Positions 37,942 through 50,256 of a stretch of DNA of 64,000 nt are shown one piece after another. The stretch is taken from NCBI RefSeq assembly GCF_000189635.1, contig NW_002476153.1, forward strand, positions 1-64,000, given 5' to 3'. Made by a program: the position numbers and the translations under genes. The DNA comes from Tetrahymena thermophila SB210 (Eukaryota; Ciliophora; Oligohymenophorea; Hymenostomatida; Tetrahymenidae). Each line of letters begins with the position of its first letter. Within the stretch, counting starts at the first letter, position 1. The notes under the pieces were generated by a model. The model was given only the letters and a program-made list of their open reading frames with translations. It did no database searches and was not told the DNA's origin.

Positions 37942-40271
37942 ATGAGTCCTTAAGCTAGTGTATAAACAAATGCACAAATTTTATAAAATATGTCTAACCT
38001 TTCTATTGAAAATTATGATTTACACCAAACAATAAAAAGTAAAATTTTGACACCAAGATATAGTTTTTAAAATAATTCAAGCTGTTTGCATTTAAAAAAA
38101 TAATGAATTTACTTTTTTTGGATATTAAAATTAAAGATGTTTGCATTTATTAAATTTTTTTCTTGCTTATGAGTTATTATTATCATTTATATAGAGTCTA
38201 TCATGTAAAAAATTGAGAAAGAAGTTAATTCATAAGTTGCTTACAAAGTTTTACTTGCATTATGCTCTTAGATAGAAGGAGATGAAACTCAACTTCTCAA
38301 ATTTCTTTCTGAATACTTTAGAAACTTCTTCTACTTATATGACTACTAAGATTTAAAGAGTATAGAATATATATTTATGTAATCTGCAAAATTCATTCCG
38401 ATAAATTTCAATTGTTCACTCGAAAATGAAGTTGACTATAAAATGCAAAGGTTAAAAATTATGAACTAATTGCATACAAAAAACATGATATAGTAAATGA
38501 AAATAGAAATCCCAAAAGGAATTAGTGTAGTTTTTAGTAAAGAGGATGATCGTGTTTCTATAACATTAAATGACTCAAAGAAGAATCTTATCATATACGG
38601 AGTAGAGCATGGAGACTATCATTCAATTTTAAAGATGAAAGAACTTTTACTTAAAGATAAATCGGCTCGTCATTTTATATTGGAATAACCACCTATGCAA
38701 TATTCTGAATTTCAAGATACTTTAGTAAATATTTTAAACATTCTTTTTTCTACTTTTTTATAGAAAATTCCTAAATAGATTAGCCTATTTATTTATTAAT
38801 TTTACAAACTATTTATAACAGGACGAAGGAGAAACAAACAGAGATGTCAAGTTGAAATAAATGCTGTTCGGAGGTCCTACTTACACAGGTGCAGTTGGTT
38901 TTAAAGACAGTAACTAGCCAGACAAATTACTTAAGCATTATTAAAAAATTCCTATTTTAATGGGAGATATTTCAAGGTTTTACATAGATTCTTACTTATT
39001 ATAGTAAAAAAACTACTATAGATTAAATGATGTTGAGAGAATTGTAATTTTTTTTTAGTATTATATAAATTACTAAATAATTTTTGGAATTCTTATAGAT
39101 TTATGCTTAAGAAGATGGGCTAGCCAAACCTTAAGAATTTGCTACTTTCGTTTACAATTAAATCAAGAGGGATAAGTAAAATGAGAGCAAAATTCTTCTT
39201 GCTGATCTCTCTATTGAAGACGAAATTTACTATTAAATTACAGGATAAACAAATGATTAAATTAAATAGTAATTCGACATCTTCAAGTAATTAGTTTTCA
39301 GCAATTTTTTAATAAATTTAATAATTTGATTTTTTTTTTTAAAACTAAAAATATAAAAAATATTTCTAAAATAGTAAAAAATTATTTTTGTTTAAATAAA
39401 AATAAAAAATTTAAAATTTATTTCTTACACATTTTAATAAAACAACCTCATTTTTATTCAAAAGCAAAATTAAAATAATAAATTTAAAATTGAAATATTT
39501 GTTTATATTTTATTTTTCTTTTAAAAATAAAATTAAAATTTTTAATTTAAATTATTTTTTATTGTAATTTAAATTTTATTAGGATTGTAGGCATAAATGA
39601 ATAGATTGATTGGGCAATTAAAGTATATAAATCTGGATGCCCTTCTTGCACTCAGGGAGTAAAAAGAGGTCCTTATGATATTATAAACGCGTGCGGTGAA
39701 ACTGATTACAATTTTTCATTAAGAGAAAAACACATAGTTAAGCAGACTATCAAATTCATGCAAACAAATAATGAAGCTGATAAATTTGTTATGTTCGTTG
39801 GTAATGGCCATTTACTAAATATTCTAAAATATTTCCTCATAGAATATGACGGCTAAGATTTTAAATAAGGAAGCAAGTAAACCACTAATTTCCATGAATA
39901 AATGTTGGAGCTAAGTGAAGTCAACCCAAAAATTGACTACTCAAAATATGATAGCGACATAGACTTTTTAAATAAATTCTCTTTGTATTCAAGCTATTTT
40001 AAGACAAACAGGTAATTTATTCATCATCACTTTCATTTATTTATAAAATTTAAATGTTAAAATTTAATTTAATTTTTATAACTTTCTTTTCCATAGGTTG
40101 TTGCTTCCCACTGAACTAAGAAACAGATAAAATTTAAGCGATTATGAGTACTTTAAAAATCAATATTAATAATAACTTCACCCAAATAGCTTTTTAAACC
40201 CCAGCTAATAATGGGTTAAGTAAAAAGGATAAGAAAGGTGCTTTGCTCTTAAGACCTTAAACTTATGTTGA
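37942..40271 (+). CDS. Possible TraB-domain-like protein (~554 aa)
   Basis: Exons 38195-38724, 38822-39043, 39099-39286, 39583-40011 and 40097-40271 join in phase and end in TGA. A first exon at 37942-38062 (MSPQASVQTNAQ .. ILTPRY) fits in phase through a GTTTTT donor but is less certain; the fallback start is the ATG at 38203 (511 aa). IIYGVEHGDYHSILKMKELL followed by SARHFILEQPP resembles the opening of TraB-type domains (a Gly-x-x-His strand, a helix, then a Glu-ending strand). ILLADLSIEDEI and FVMFVGNGHLLNILKY resemble their later D-x-S/T and VG-x-GH motifs. A CPSC pair lies in exon 4. TraB-like proteins in eukaryotes act at organelle membranes or as proteases, but no role can be claimed here. 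No membrane helix is obvious, which argues against a close mitochondrial TraBD homologue. The gene model is stronger than the family call. Confidence 0.6.
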
Positions 40272-41914
40272 TTTCGCTTAGAGTGATAAATTAAAATTTG
40301 TTAAAAAAATAAAGTACTCCCATTAAAAATTATAATAATATTAATAAATCTGTTAGAGCATTTTAAAAAGACTAAATAATTTATATCGCCATAATTATAA
40401 TTAAGCATTCAAAAATTAATAACTTTTAACATAAGTCATCAATCTTATTCTTCGTAATCGTTATTTTTTTAGAATTAAATTTCAGATTTGCAATTCTTTT
40501 TTATTTTCTTTAAAAAATATAAATTAGTGTATGCTAAAACACAAGCATAACAAAAATAATTTTTTTTGTTAGCATAAATAATTTATTTTAAGCTAATATT
40601 TTTTACACAAAAAATAAATTAATTTCTAACTGACAAGAAATGTTAAATTAAAAATGGGTTAATAACCTAAAATTCTGAACAGCGCTTATTCAAATACGAA
40701 ATAGAAGAGCGAACCTTTGATTAATGGACTAGATTAGAAATTTTATCTAACATTTTTAAATGCATGTCTGTCCATTAAAACAGGTTATGTGATAGCTTTA
40801 ATTAAGAATGATTATAATCATTCAATTTATAAAATAAAATTTAAATTTGAAATTTTTATTTTAAAAGTAAAAAATAGAGCAACTAATGAATGAAAAAGGC
40901 AAAAGAATATTTTAGTTTAAAAAGATTTTGAAGATATTATAAAATTTTAATTTTAACTTAATTAAATTCAATTAAAAAATTTATTGAGAAAGCTAATCTT
41001 TTATAGAGCAGCGGTAAAAAATTAATTTGAAGTAGTAAGTCATTTAGATAGAAAGAAATAAAAGCGTATCTTTTTCTCCTTTTCTTGTTAAATTAAATTA
41101 TAAATTTGCTATCAAAACAAAAATCTGACCGCAGACTAGTAAATAAAGATCCCACCCTACTTAAATTTGATACCTCTATTGTTACAAGCCATCTAAACTA
41201 CAAAAAGGAAGAATTCCATAGAAAGAATTTTCATATTCCATCCTATCCTTTTAGTTTTCAAAAATTCTTTTTTTCTAAAGAAAATTTTCGAAACAAGATT
41301 TCATATTTATTATATGGGCGCCGAAAGGAATGGGGCAGCTATTAAGCGGGAGGGAACCTGTTTAAATATATCAAGCAACGCGCAATTAACATAAATGAGA
41401 TATATGATGAAGAAATGCATGGCAATAAAAATTGGAAAATTATACTAATAAAATATTTTTATTGAATAAAATAGTAATTGAGATGTAGGATGAGATTTAG
41501 GACTAAGTAGAAGTAATCTTTTGGAAATCCTTCAATTAGGAATTAAAGTAGAATTATTGGAGGGCTTAGACTATGAGAGATGTTGTTTTGTAGTTTGTAT
41601 TTAAAGGAATAAAAATGGCGAAAAAAATAAAATAATCATAATAGATGGAGACAAAGCATGAGTAAATTAACTAATTTTGAGCCAAATTAAATAAAGTATA
41701 GACATTACTAAGATATATGCAATCCACGCTATGTATAGCATGGGCGGTCTGTCTTTAAAAGCGGACGAGTCTGGCATAGTAAAAAAGGTATAAAGCAAAT
41801 AATTATTAAAACAAATAAAAAATAACAAAACCAAAAGAAAGAGGGAAATTAAATTTCTTCATTTCCTTTTTATTTCCTGTTTACCCTACATATACTCAAC
41901 AAAATCAAACTAAA
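40272..41914. other. Intergenic with short, G+C-richer open stretches
   Basis: About 1.64 kb between two plus-strand genes. It is not uniform: 40654-40790, 41100-41400 and 41725-41790 are visibly richer in G+C than ordinary spacer and each has a short ciliate-code frame. Three of these begin Met-Gly (40654, 41319 and 41740). They may be alternative first exons or small genes; none has a recognisable relative (see findings). Confidence 0.4.
40654..40893 (+). CDS. Possible small protein or first exon (79 aa)
   Basis: A ciliate-code frame of 80 codons starting MGQQPKILNSAYSNTK, with Gly2 in a context that could be myristoylated. The first ~45 codons look coding by composition. After ACAG at ~40780, where a GTTATG donor is possible, the sequence becomes A+T-rich like an intron. 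It may therefore be a first exon of a spliced gene rather than a complete small protein. No family is recognised. Confidence 0.25.
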
Positions 41915-44426
41915 ATGGTTAAGAAAGCTTTGTCCTAAAAAAACATGGTGCAAACTTGCTCCAGAATCACCCGCTCCCAATCCCAGATATTCAACTTAGA
42001 AGAGGCTTCAAGATAATCTAACAAGAAAATCTCATCACAAAATTATCTTGAGGATTATGAAGAGTCTTTGAGCTAAGCCCTATCTGAAAATTTTGAAAAC
42101 TTCGATCAAACATCCATTTAGGCCTCTAATGGGGTACGATCATTCTTTCTTTTTTTCTCTTTTCCTCATCTTTTCCCAATACTTCATTGCCTTATTCTTT
42201 AAATTTTGGCAAGCGCAAGAAGGCTTGTTGATCTTACTTTTTTATTTGTTAGTATATTTGCAATAACTTTCTATGCAAATAAGGGCATCTATTTACTTTT
42301 TAAAGAGTCTTTGAAAATTTACAAAGAACTTTTATTCACCATTCACACATATATATAATTTAAATAATTTCTTGTTTTTAATAAGAAATCAATAACAACT
42401 ATTATTTATTCATTTAATTTGTTAAGTATACAATAATTGATTGAGCGAGCAGCCATTTCTGCTTCATTGAATTTATTTACTCTTTAGTAAATAATATGGT
42501 GAAAATTAAGAAAGACATGCGCAAATCAGCTAATACTCAATTTCTCTTATTGATAAAAAATAATAGAAAAACTAAACTCAAGCTAAAAGTTTCATTTATA
42601 AGCAAGCAATTAGAATCAAAATTTTTTGAGATTCTTTTATTAAACTCCCCCTTTTCAAAAAATTAAATTGAATGAACTTTTCTGCTCAACCTGCTTTTAA
42701 ATTATCTATTTTTTTTAGACAACTTGATATTGTATTACAGCAGCTAGATTGTAGTTTAAAATCATAATACAAGAATAGCTTGCATGCCTAACTGCCTTTA
42801 AAAATTATTTAAATATAACATTTAAATAAAATAAATAATTTAAATAATATAAATTTGATTTTTAAAATTGAAGGCATTAAAAGTTAATTTATTTTGATTG
42901 GCGTACTTTCTATTTTCGAAATAAGAAATAGATTTTCATTCTTATTGTGAAAAAGCAATAATTAATTTCCATATTTTTTAACTTCTTACATTTTTCTTTC
43001 ACTTGTCATGTTTTAGATAGATATTTTTTTAATTGATTCCAAGTGCTGTTAGTATTAAGAAGAGGGTCATAGTTTAATTTTCCCCTTCATTTAAATGAAT
43101 TTGTTATTTCTAAAATTTTGACCGATTTAATATGAATGCCCCCAAATTTAATTATTCTTTCTATTACTTTAGAATATATAAGTAAGATCATTGGCTAGTC
43201 TTCTATTCATATAGATAGATAGACATTCATTTCTTTAGAATCTTCATTTATTTTACATTATTTAAGTATTAAATTGTTTTCTTTACATAATATTAAAGGG
43301 ATACAGTGATCAAGATGATTATTTATTCTCTGATAATGAATCCACTGCCTCATTTAGATATTGCAACAAGTCTATATCAAAGAGTTCAAAGAGCTCCAAG
43401 TAAGCTAAAAGCGGAAAGCTCAGATCTTCCCGCTCTCTTAGAACTGCTACTGAGTTCTTAGAAGATAAAGAAGAATCTAATGAAGTTTCAACATATGATT
43501 ATGTACTTATTCATTTCACATACTTTTAAATTTGCCAAAATAGAAAGGAATATCCTTTCCTCATTTACTTCATGGAATTTCTTTTCACCCATCACTCAAC
43601 TTTAACCTTTATTTTCTTCAAGTGATTTTGTTATTTGCATTTATTTACGCAAAAGAAAAGAGACTAATTAAAATTCTTTTGATTAGCTGACTACCAATTC
43701 TAAATTTTTTATTGGCGCTCATAAAAGCAATTAACTTAAATAGTATACAATTTTCTATCTATTGATTTAAAATGCGGTCTTCTTCAATAATTTAAACTTC
43801 AATAGAGTTTGTTAGATTATTTTTATTGCACTTTAAATTTTTTAACTTCTTTCCCCCATACCTAATCATCCCCACTTGAACCTATCTGAGCTAATTTCAT
43901 TTTATATGATGATGTAAACTCTTAATTAAGAGTGATAGTCATTGTCATTCTACCACTAAATTTAAAACATCTTTCAAATACCTTCTCATAAAATATTAAC
44001 AAGTGGTATCATGGCGCCGCAAAAGTGGATATTGATATGAAGATTTTTATTTCAATTTACTTTGATTGGCAAAAAATATAAATGACTTTAATTTAATATT
44101 ATTTTATTTAAAAAGAATATCTTGAGATTCTAAAACTTAAAGAGAAAGAAAACCTTTAGAATTTACTGCTTCAATGAATAGGACTTAAAGATACCCTAAA
44201 AATTCTAAGAAAGCATTGTATAAAATGTAATATTTTTTAATTTAATTTTTTATGAGTTAGAAAATTCGCAAGTTTAAAATTATGCTATTCAGAATTAACT
44301 AAAATTTAATTTTATTAAAAGGAATCTGATGATGACAAAGAAAGTGATAATGAACAAGTTAATAACGCAATCAATCATGTTCACAAATCTCTTTTGGAAG
44401 CAATAGAAGAAGAAAATGCTTATTGA
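41915..44426 (+). CDS. Acidic/Ser-rich 212-aa protein, four exons
   Basis: Exons 41915-42133, 43299-43502, 44116-44226 and 44322-44426, all phase 0, give 212 aa ending in TGA. The N-terminal part (MVKKALSQKN .. SRITRSQSQIFNLEEAS) is Ser/Gln-rich. Exon 2 is acidic, then has a Ser/Lys block (SKSSKSSKQAKSGK). Exon 3 is basic (NILRFQNLKRKKTFRIYCFNEQ). Exon 4 is acidic (ESDDDKESDNEQV .. LLEAIEEENAY). Intron 1 is 1165 nt, far longer than others in the window, so a further exon inside it cannot be ruled out. The start is uncertain: an upstream exon at 41740-41787 (MGGLSLKADESGIVKK) would splice in phase into codon 4 and give an acylated N-terminus. No family is recognised. Confidence 0.55.
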
Positions 44427-46268
44427 ATATAAATTTTCCCTGATTATTGAAAAAAAGACTTCTATTTTCTCGTGATTCTCTAAAATTGTTAAATATTTAA
44501 ATCTATAAACAAGCAAGCAAGCATTACAAACAAATAAATAAATAATCAATCTTATCATGTTTCCTAAATTGAATCCCCTGATAGAAGACTAATAAATCAA
44601 TAAATTACAATTCTATATAAAAATGTGAACAAATTCTCATAACCATAAAATTCAATCAAATAATAAAAACAAACAATCAAACATTCACTTAATAATGAGT
44701 GATAATAAAAACTTATATCAATTAAAATATAGTAATGTCTTTCAAATTAAATAAATAACCAACAAATACATCTTTATTCAAATAAAAAACACAATATACA
44801 TAAAACAAACAAACAAACAAACAACAAAAAACCAACCAACCAACCAACCAAACCAACAAAAATAACAAATCTATTATTTATTAACCCTATTAATTTTTAT
44901 AGCCCTCAATTTCTTAGATAAAGCATTTCTAAGAAGTTAAAGAAAATGAATAATTAGTATATGTCATTTTGATCTACCTCAATTATAGTTTATAAAACAA
45001 AAAAATACACAAACTCTCAATAAAAATAAATGTTTATTGATTTAAAAAACAAATATTTATTACTATCCTATCTTTAGAGGTACTGCATTATGATTACATG
45101 TTTTAATTTTCATTTTGTTTTCACATTTATAAGTGCTCACGCTTCATTCAAAACAAAATACTTCCTTCTTATTTATTAATTTGCTTAGTTATTCATTAAA
45201 TATACCATTTCTTCATACAAGCAAGTAAGCATTCATCGAAATTTCTATTATGTCAACCAATCATTCAAATACAATATATATTAAATAGCAAACAATAAAA
45301 CAAAAAATTATTTGATTAAAATTAATTGATATAACTATTATTACCAGCTCATTTTATATTTATATATCATGTATTCATTTCAATCACTTCTTTATAATTC
45401 AATAACCTTAGTCAATTAATGTACTGCCTTTAAATTTATGTTACCATTCCATTTTTTTTTCTTGTTAAAAGTGAATCTATTACATATCTTTCAATTTCAT
45501 AACTTGAAATAGATAAAATATTAACTCAAATAGATTAACAAACAATTTGAAATTTAATTAAAAATATAATTTATTAATTGTATAATTTACATTATTTCTT
45601 GCATTTAAAAGAGAACCTACTTTAATTAAGTTATTTAATTTGTTTTTTTAATTAAATTAATTTTTATTCAATAAATATTTATTTACTCTAATTAATTTTA
45701 TTTAAATTACAATCTAGTTTAAAATTAAAAAAAATTTCGCTACTTATTCGATAAAAATGAAAAAATATTTTAGAAGAAATTTGTTTAAAATGAAAGCTGA
45801 TGTAATAAAATTTTAAAAATCGATATCTATTTTATTTATTTTTATGAAAAATAAATAGTTATTACTTTAATTTTTTTGTTGATTTGCTTGTTAATAAAAG
45901 TAATTTAGTTTCGATCTTTTCGGTATAATAATAATTAAATAATTTATATCTAATATAATTTTGTTTAAAACAAATAGATATTGCTGTAATTATAGATTTT
46001 TGCTGTTAATTTAAAGTAATTTCATTTTGATCTTTTAAATCATATATGTAATATTTTCATTCTATAAAAAAAAAATTCTTCTTTAAGTAAAAGATTTAGA
46101 ATTCATAGTAATAATGTTCGTTTTCTTGTTAATTAAATCTATGGCCATTAGTTTATTGAATAGAATTCTTTAATTCTCATTTCAATAGCAATTAAAAAAA
46201 AGATAAAAAGATATAATTAATTTACTTCATATTCAAGCAACTTTATTCTCAAAAAAAGTGGAAATTAG
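44427..46268. other. Intergenic with short tetranucleotide repeats
   Basis: About 1.8 kb of A+T-rich DNA with no supported gene. It contains the CAAA/CCAA run listed separately, and several poly-T and poly-A tracts. Confidence 0.55.
44802..44862 (+). repeat. Simple repeat, (ACAA)n then (CCAA)n
   Basis: About 60 nt of imperfect tetranucleotide repeat: five or so CAAA units, then CAACAAAAAA, then five CCAA units and CCAAACCAAC. The strand has almost no T or G. It is a low-complexity tract in spacer DNA; it lacks the CCCCAA unit of Tetrahymena telomeres. Confidence 0.7.
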
Positions 46269-48567
46269 ATGAGTCATAGTCTAGCTTAGAAGGCTAATCA
46301 GAATTACCAGAAGGAATATGCTAAATTAAAACGATAGTCGTTGAATTAACTAACATATCCTAAGTAGGATACTTTACATACTGAAGAAGATGTTAGGTAA
46401 AATGACTAAAATTATTTTGATATTTAGAAAGAAGGAGTACCAGTAAAGCTAAAAAGATCTTAAAATTTTTAAAAAAACTTATTAAATGATTAATCAACAT
46501 CGCAATAAAAACAATTTTCTTAGAATTAAACAAGTTAAGGATTTCAAAAAATAAAAAATATTTAAAATCTTTTTTCTTATGGTGATATTAGCTAAAGAAA
46601 GTCATTAGATTCATTATTAACTTAAAGAATATATAATTAGAAATAATAGGAATCTAATGATCAAAAATAAATTTATAATAGAAGTATTTTATAAAATCAG
46701 CTTGGTAAATAAGCTCAAGATAAATTAAAAATAATTATCTCTGATTAAGGAGATCAAGTTACTCCTGTTTCTAATGCTTATGGATTTTAAACTGCCGTTT
46801 CAAGTTAAAATAGTTAGGATTAATAAAATAACTCTAATTAAGGTATATCTACACCTATAAATGAAGAATTAAAAGTAAAACCTAAAACAAAATAAATGAC
46901 TAGGACTTCATTCTAAGCTTAAGTACCTTATTACTAGCAAAAAGCTGAGGAGAAAAAAGAGTTTATAAAATAAAAAAATAAAGAAAAAAAAATACAATAT
47001 AAAAATTTTATTGAATCATTAGAATCAAGAAAGTAAACATTTACTAAATTCAGTTTTAAATCTTATGAAAGAGATGATAATCCATTCTTGAATCCTCTTA
47101 TATAGAAAGTCAATAATCTAGAGCTTAAAGGTTCTATGCATGTTATAGATTTATGGGAAGATAAGGCATTAAAAAAATATTTGAATTATTCTAACTTAAA
47201 AGACGGAAAGTATATGCTTAGAGGAATAGCTTAGCAGATTAACTAAGATCAATTACAATAAAAAAAAGATGTGCCTACCATATTTACTAAGAAGGATGAG
47301 TTTATATTGCAAGGAAAGCTATAAGATAAGGAATCAATGAATAACTATATCAAACATATTAATGAAGAGTATGTTAAAAACCAAAAGCTATTAGACATCA
47401 AAATATAAAAAAGTGGTTTAAGCTAAGCAATTTCAAGATAATCTATTATATTACCAGCTGAAACAAATTTTTAACAAATATTACCAAGTAAGCGAAATAG
47501 CTAAACTAAAATAGATTAGGAAAAGCAATTTGATGACATCGAATTTATCAAAAACTTCTTCTAACGAACATAATCTTAAGCCTCTATATCATCTCCTCAA
47601 AAATTTTAATCTTAGTTACTTTCTCCTAACAAAATATATTAAAATAATAAGATAAAAACATCTCCTTCTGCTTCTCCATAAAAGTAAGAAAAAAAACATA
47701 TTTAAAATTACTTTTTTCCTTCACAGACTTTGTAATCCTAAGTCTTTGAATAATCTGCTGGAAATTAGAGAAATGAGGACTTTACATAATTAAGTGATAT
47801 TAAGTCTCAGTTTTTACAAGTGCCTTCTATGAATTTTGAGTCTCCAAATAAACAAATCTCTAAGTAAATTCTTTACATTTTAATCCATTTTTTTAATCTA
47901 TGGTTTTTTATAAATCAGGAATATTTTATTCAATTCGGAACCTTAACAAAATAAATTAGGCTAAGTCTAGAATAACTCATACAATTAACTTTTTAGTCCA
48001 AATAACAAACTTATAAATACTTCAGATTTAAATTCCACTAATTTTTTAAGCTAAATGAAAAAAAACGAAAACTCAAAAGTGTCTCAATTCTCATCAAGAA
48101 TCGAAAAAAGAGAAAAATAATTTACAAAAATAGGATCTGCCAAATTAAATAATTTCAAGAACACTTTAAACAACCAAAAAATACATGTCGATAATTTTTA
48201 ATCAGGTAATAAAATACTTAAAACAGAAGATCTGAACATAAGTTAAAGAAACTCGTTTTATAATCCAAAACTAAATGTAGAAAATAAAATGACAGAATAA
48301 ATTGAATAACAAAAGATTCTGGAAAAAATAAATTCTATGTTTAAGCAAATTGATTCTATTCAAAAGTCTGATTTAAATCAAAAAAAGTAAAATTTAGTTA
48401 GATTTCTTTTTTACTTGAAAATGAAAAATTAACATTTTTAAAATAGGAAAATAGATGATTTAATAGAAAAAATATAAGACAGGGTAATTGTTTCTATTTA
48501 AAATCAAAAGAAAAAAATTTTAGATAATGATCGTATTAACAATCTATCAAATGATGCTCAAAAGTGA
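46269..48567 (+). CDS. Unrecognised Gln/Asn/Ser/Lys-rich protein (747 aa)
   Basis: Two exons, 46269-47863 and 47919-48567, with a 55-nt GT..AG intron, give 747 aa. It starts MSHSLAQKANQNYQKEYAKLKRQS. Most of it is low-complexity, but residues ~240-390 include charged and coiled-coil-like stretches (KKEFIKQKNKEKKIQYKNF, VIDLWEDKALKKYLNY, KDGKYMLRGIAQQ) that look like the folded part. SP/TP pairs occur in the Ser-rich middle (TSPSASPQ, FPSQTLQS), possible phosphorylation sites. The C-terminal ~60 residues are basic and helical (RKIDDLIEKIQDR). Exon 2 contains a further GTTAGA..AATAG stretch (~48398-48446) that is left coding because removing it would put a TGA in frame. No membrane segment and no recognised domain. 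Confidence 0.72.
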
Positions 48568-49226
48568 CCTCTAATATAAAAAAACCATTTTTTTTAAATA
48601 ATTTAATATTGTACATATATATATATATATACTTGCCACTTAATTAAATATGTAATTTATCATAAAAGTTTATTTTGAAAATAATCCTATCATTTAAATT
48701 CATTTTCATACTCAAAATAAATTATTCTAAGCTTAAAATTTGAATAAAAAATTTATTTTATTTTTAAAGAAATATTTTTTAAGCTATTGAAAAAATGATG
48801 ATTTTTATTGAATAATTTATATTTAATATTATTAAAATTTACTTATAACATGGTTGAGTGCATTTTATTATTACTTTTATTTATAATTAAATGCAAAAAA
48901 AATGTTTATATAAATCTATACTTTCCTAAGAAAAAAAACAATAAAATGTTTAAATGAACTGTTCCATTTTTTAGAATAGGAAAATTTTATAAAATCTATC
49001 ATAATTGCAAAAGTGTATTTTAAACAATACTAATGTACTTATCTTATTTAGTTTAAATTTCATTTTAACCAAAGCGATGTGAATGCATAATTTTGCTACG
49101 AATACAACAATAATCCAATAACAAAAATTCTAACATAACTTATACATCAACTTTTATTACTAATTCATTCATCAATATTGATAGCATTAAAGCAAGTATT
49201 TTTAAACTTTAATTTGCTTAAATTAA
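48568..49226. other. Intergenic between convergent genes
   Basis: About 660 nt holding the 3' ends of a plus- and a minus-strand gene. An (AT)n run (about 8-9 units) lies at ~48614-48631. Nothing else is recognised. Confidence 0.5.
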
Positions 49227-49669
49227 TCATTATTTAAGGTGAAGCTTAGTCTATAATTGCTTTACTTAATCAACGCTAAAAGCTGCATCATCTCTTAATT
49301 TAACATCACTGAAATCTATTTTTTTTAAATCGAAAAATTGCCTAAATTATTATTTTAATAATATCTATATACCTTTTCTTCTTCTTTGTCTTCTCTTTTC
49401 AGCAGCAAAAACAAAAAAGGTAGTTGGGTAGTCTATTTTTAAAAAAATTCATTAGTAAATTTTGAATTCAGAAAAGATATTTATTGCAATATCTGTCAAA
49501 AGATAATATTTTTCAATTTAAAATCCTAATATAGCCTATTTTCAATTTACTAAAAATAATATAATGCTAATATTTCTTTGAAAAAATCATCCTTACTAGC
49601 AAAAGTATAAGCAGGGATAAAGAAGAGGGCAACATCAGTACCCCATCTAACAAACCAAGGAAGATTCAT
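49227..49669 (-). CDS. Small single-pass membrane protein (73 aa)
   Basis: Three short exons, 49669-49597, 49432-49373 and 49315-49227, join in phase to 73 aa and end in TGA. It starts MNLPWFVRWGTDVALFFIPAYTFANYPTTFF-like (see positions), with a hydrophobic segment at residues ~11-34. A very basic stretch follows (EKRRQRRRKDF, ~37-47), then a charged helical tail (AAFSVDQVKQLQTKLHLK). A short membrane helix followed by a basic stretch in a tiny spliced gene is typical of small accessory subunits of mitochondrial respiratory complexes or ATP synthase, which in ciliates are often lineage-specific. That is inference; it could also be an ER protein. All exons are too short for ORF finders, and the phase and composition make chance unlikely. 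It is divergent from the nucleoporin gene. Confidence 0.65.
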
Positions 49670-50256
49670 TTCTATTTTACTATAATATATGCTTTAGGAT
49701 ATATCTTAGCCTTTTAATTATTCAGATCTATTTTAATTAATTAAATATATTTATTGCCCGATTTCTAGATATTCATAATGTTACTTTTCCCAAATAAATA
49801 TACAAACTAAATTTCATTCAAGATTTTAGTAATTTTTTTAATATAATTTAATCAAGTAAAATATATTAGCATACATTCAATTGATTTTCTTATAATGAAT
49901 ACATAAATAAGAAAGAAAAAATTCATTCACTCATCTCTTTCATTTTCTAAGTCCTCTTTTAAATAAAATTTTTATAAAATTGCTGTAAATTATAATAGAA
50001 ATAAATAGAAAAATATTTATAAAAAAAATATATAGCTCTCACTATCTTTTAATCTATATATAAAAATAAATATGTTGTTTGATTAATATTGATAATTAGT
50101 ATCCTTGCTGTATAGATAGAATAAATAATATTTATAAATTAATTAATTAGATTTTCTGTCAATAATCAACCAAATAAATATTTTTAAAGATTTAAGTTAG
50201 AATAATTCAATTTTTATAGAGCTTTAGAAAGGAAAATATTTTTTATTTTTAATAAA
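49670..50256. promoter_or_regulatory. Divergent promoter region, 73-aa protein / nucleoporin
   Basis: 587 nt between divergent genes, so both promoters should lie here. A+T-rich; no defined element is recognised. Confidence 0.45.

Noticed and set aside
44802..44862. C/A-rich repeats as a possible internal telomere remnant
   Set aside because: Tetrahymena telomeres are CCCCAA; the units here are CAAA and CCAA with no CCCC.
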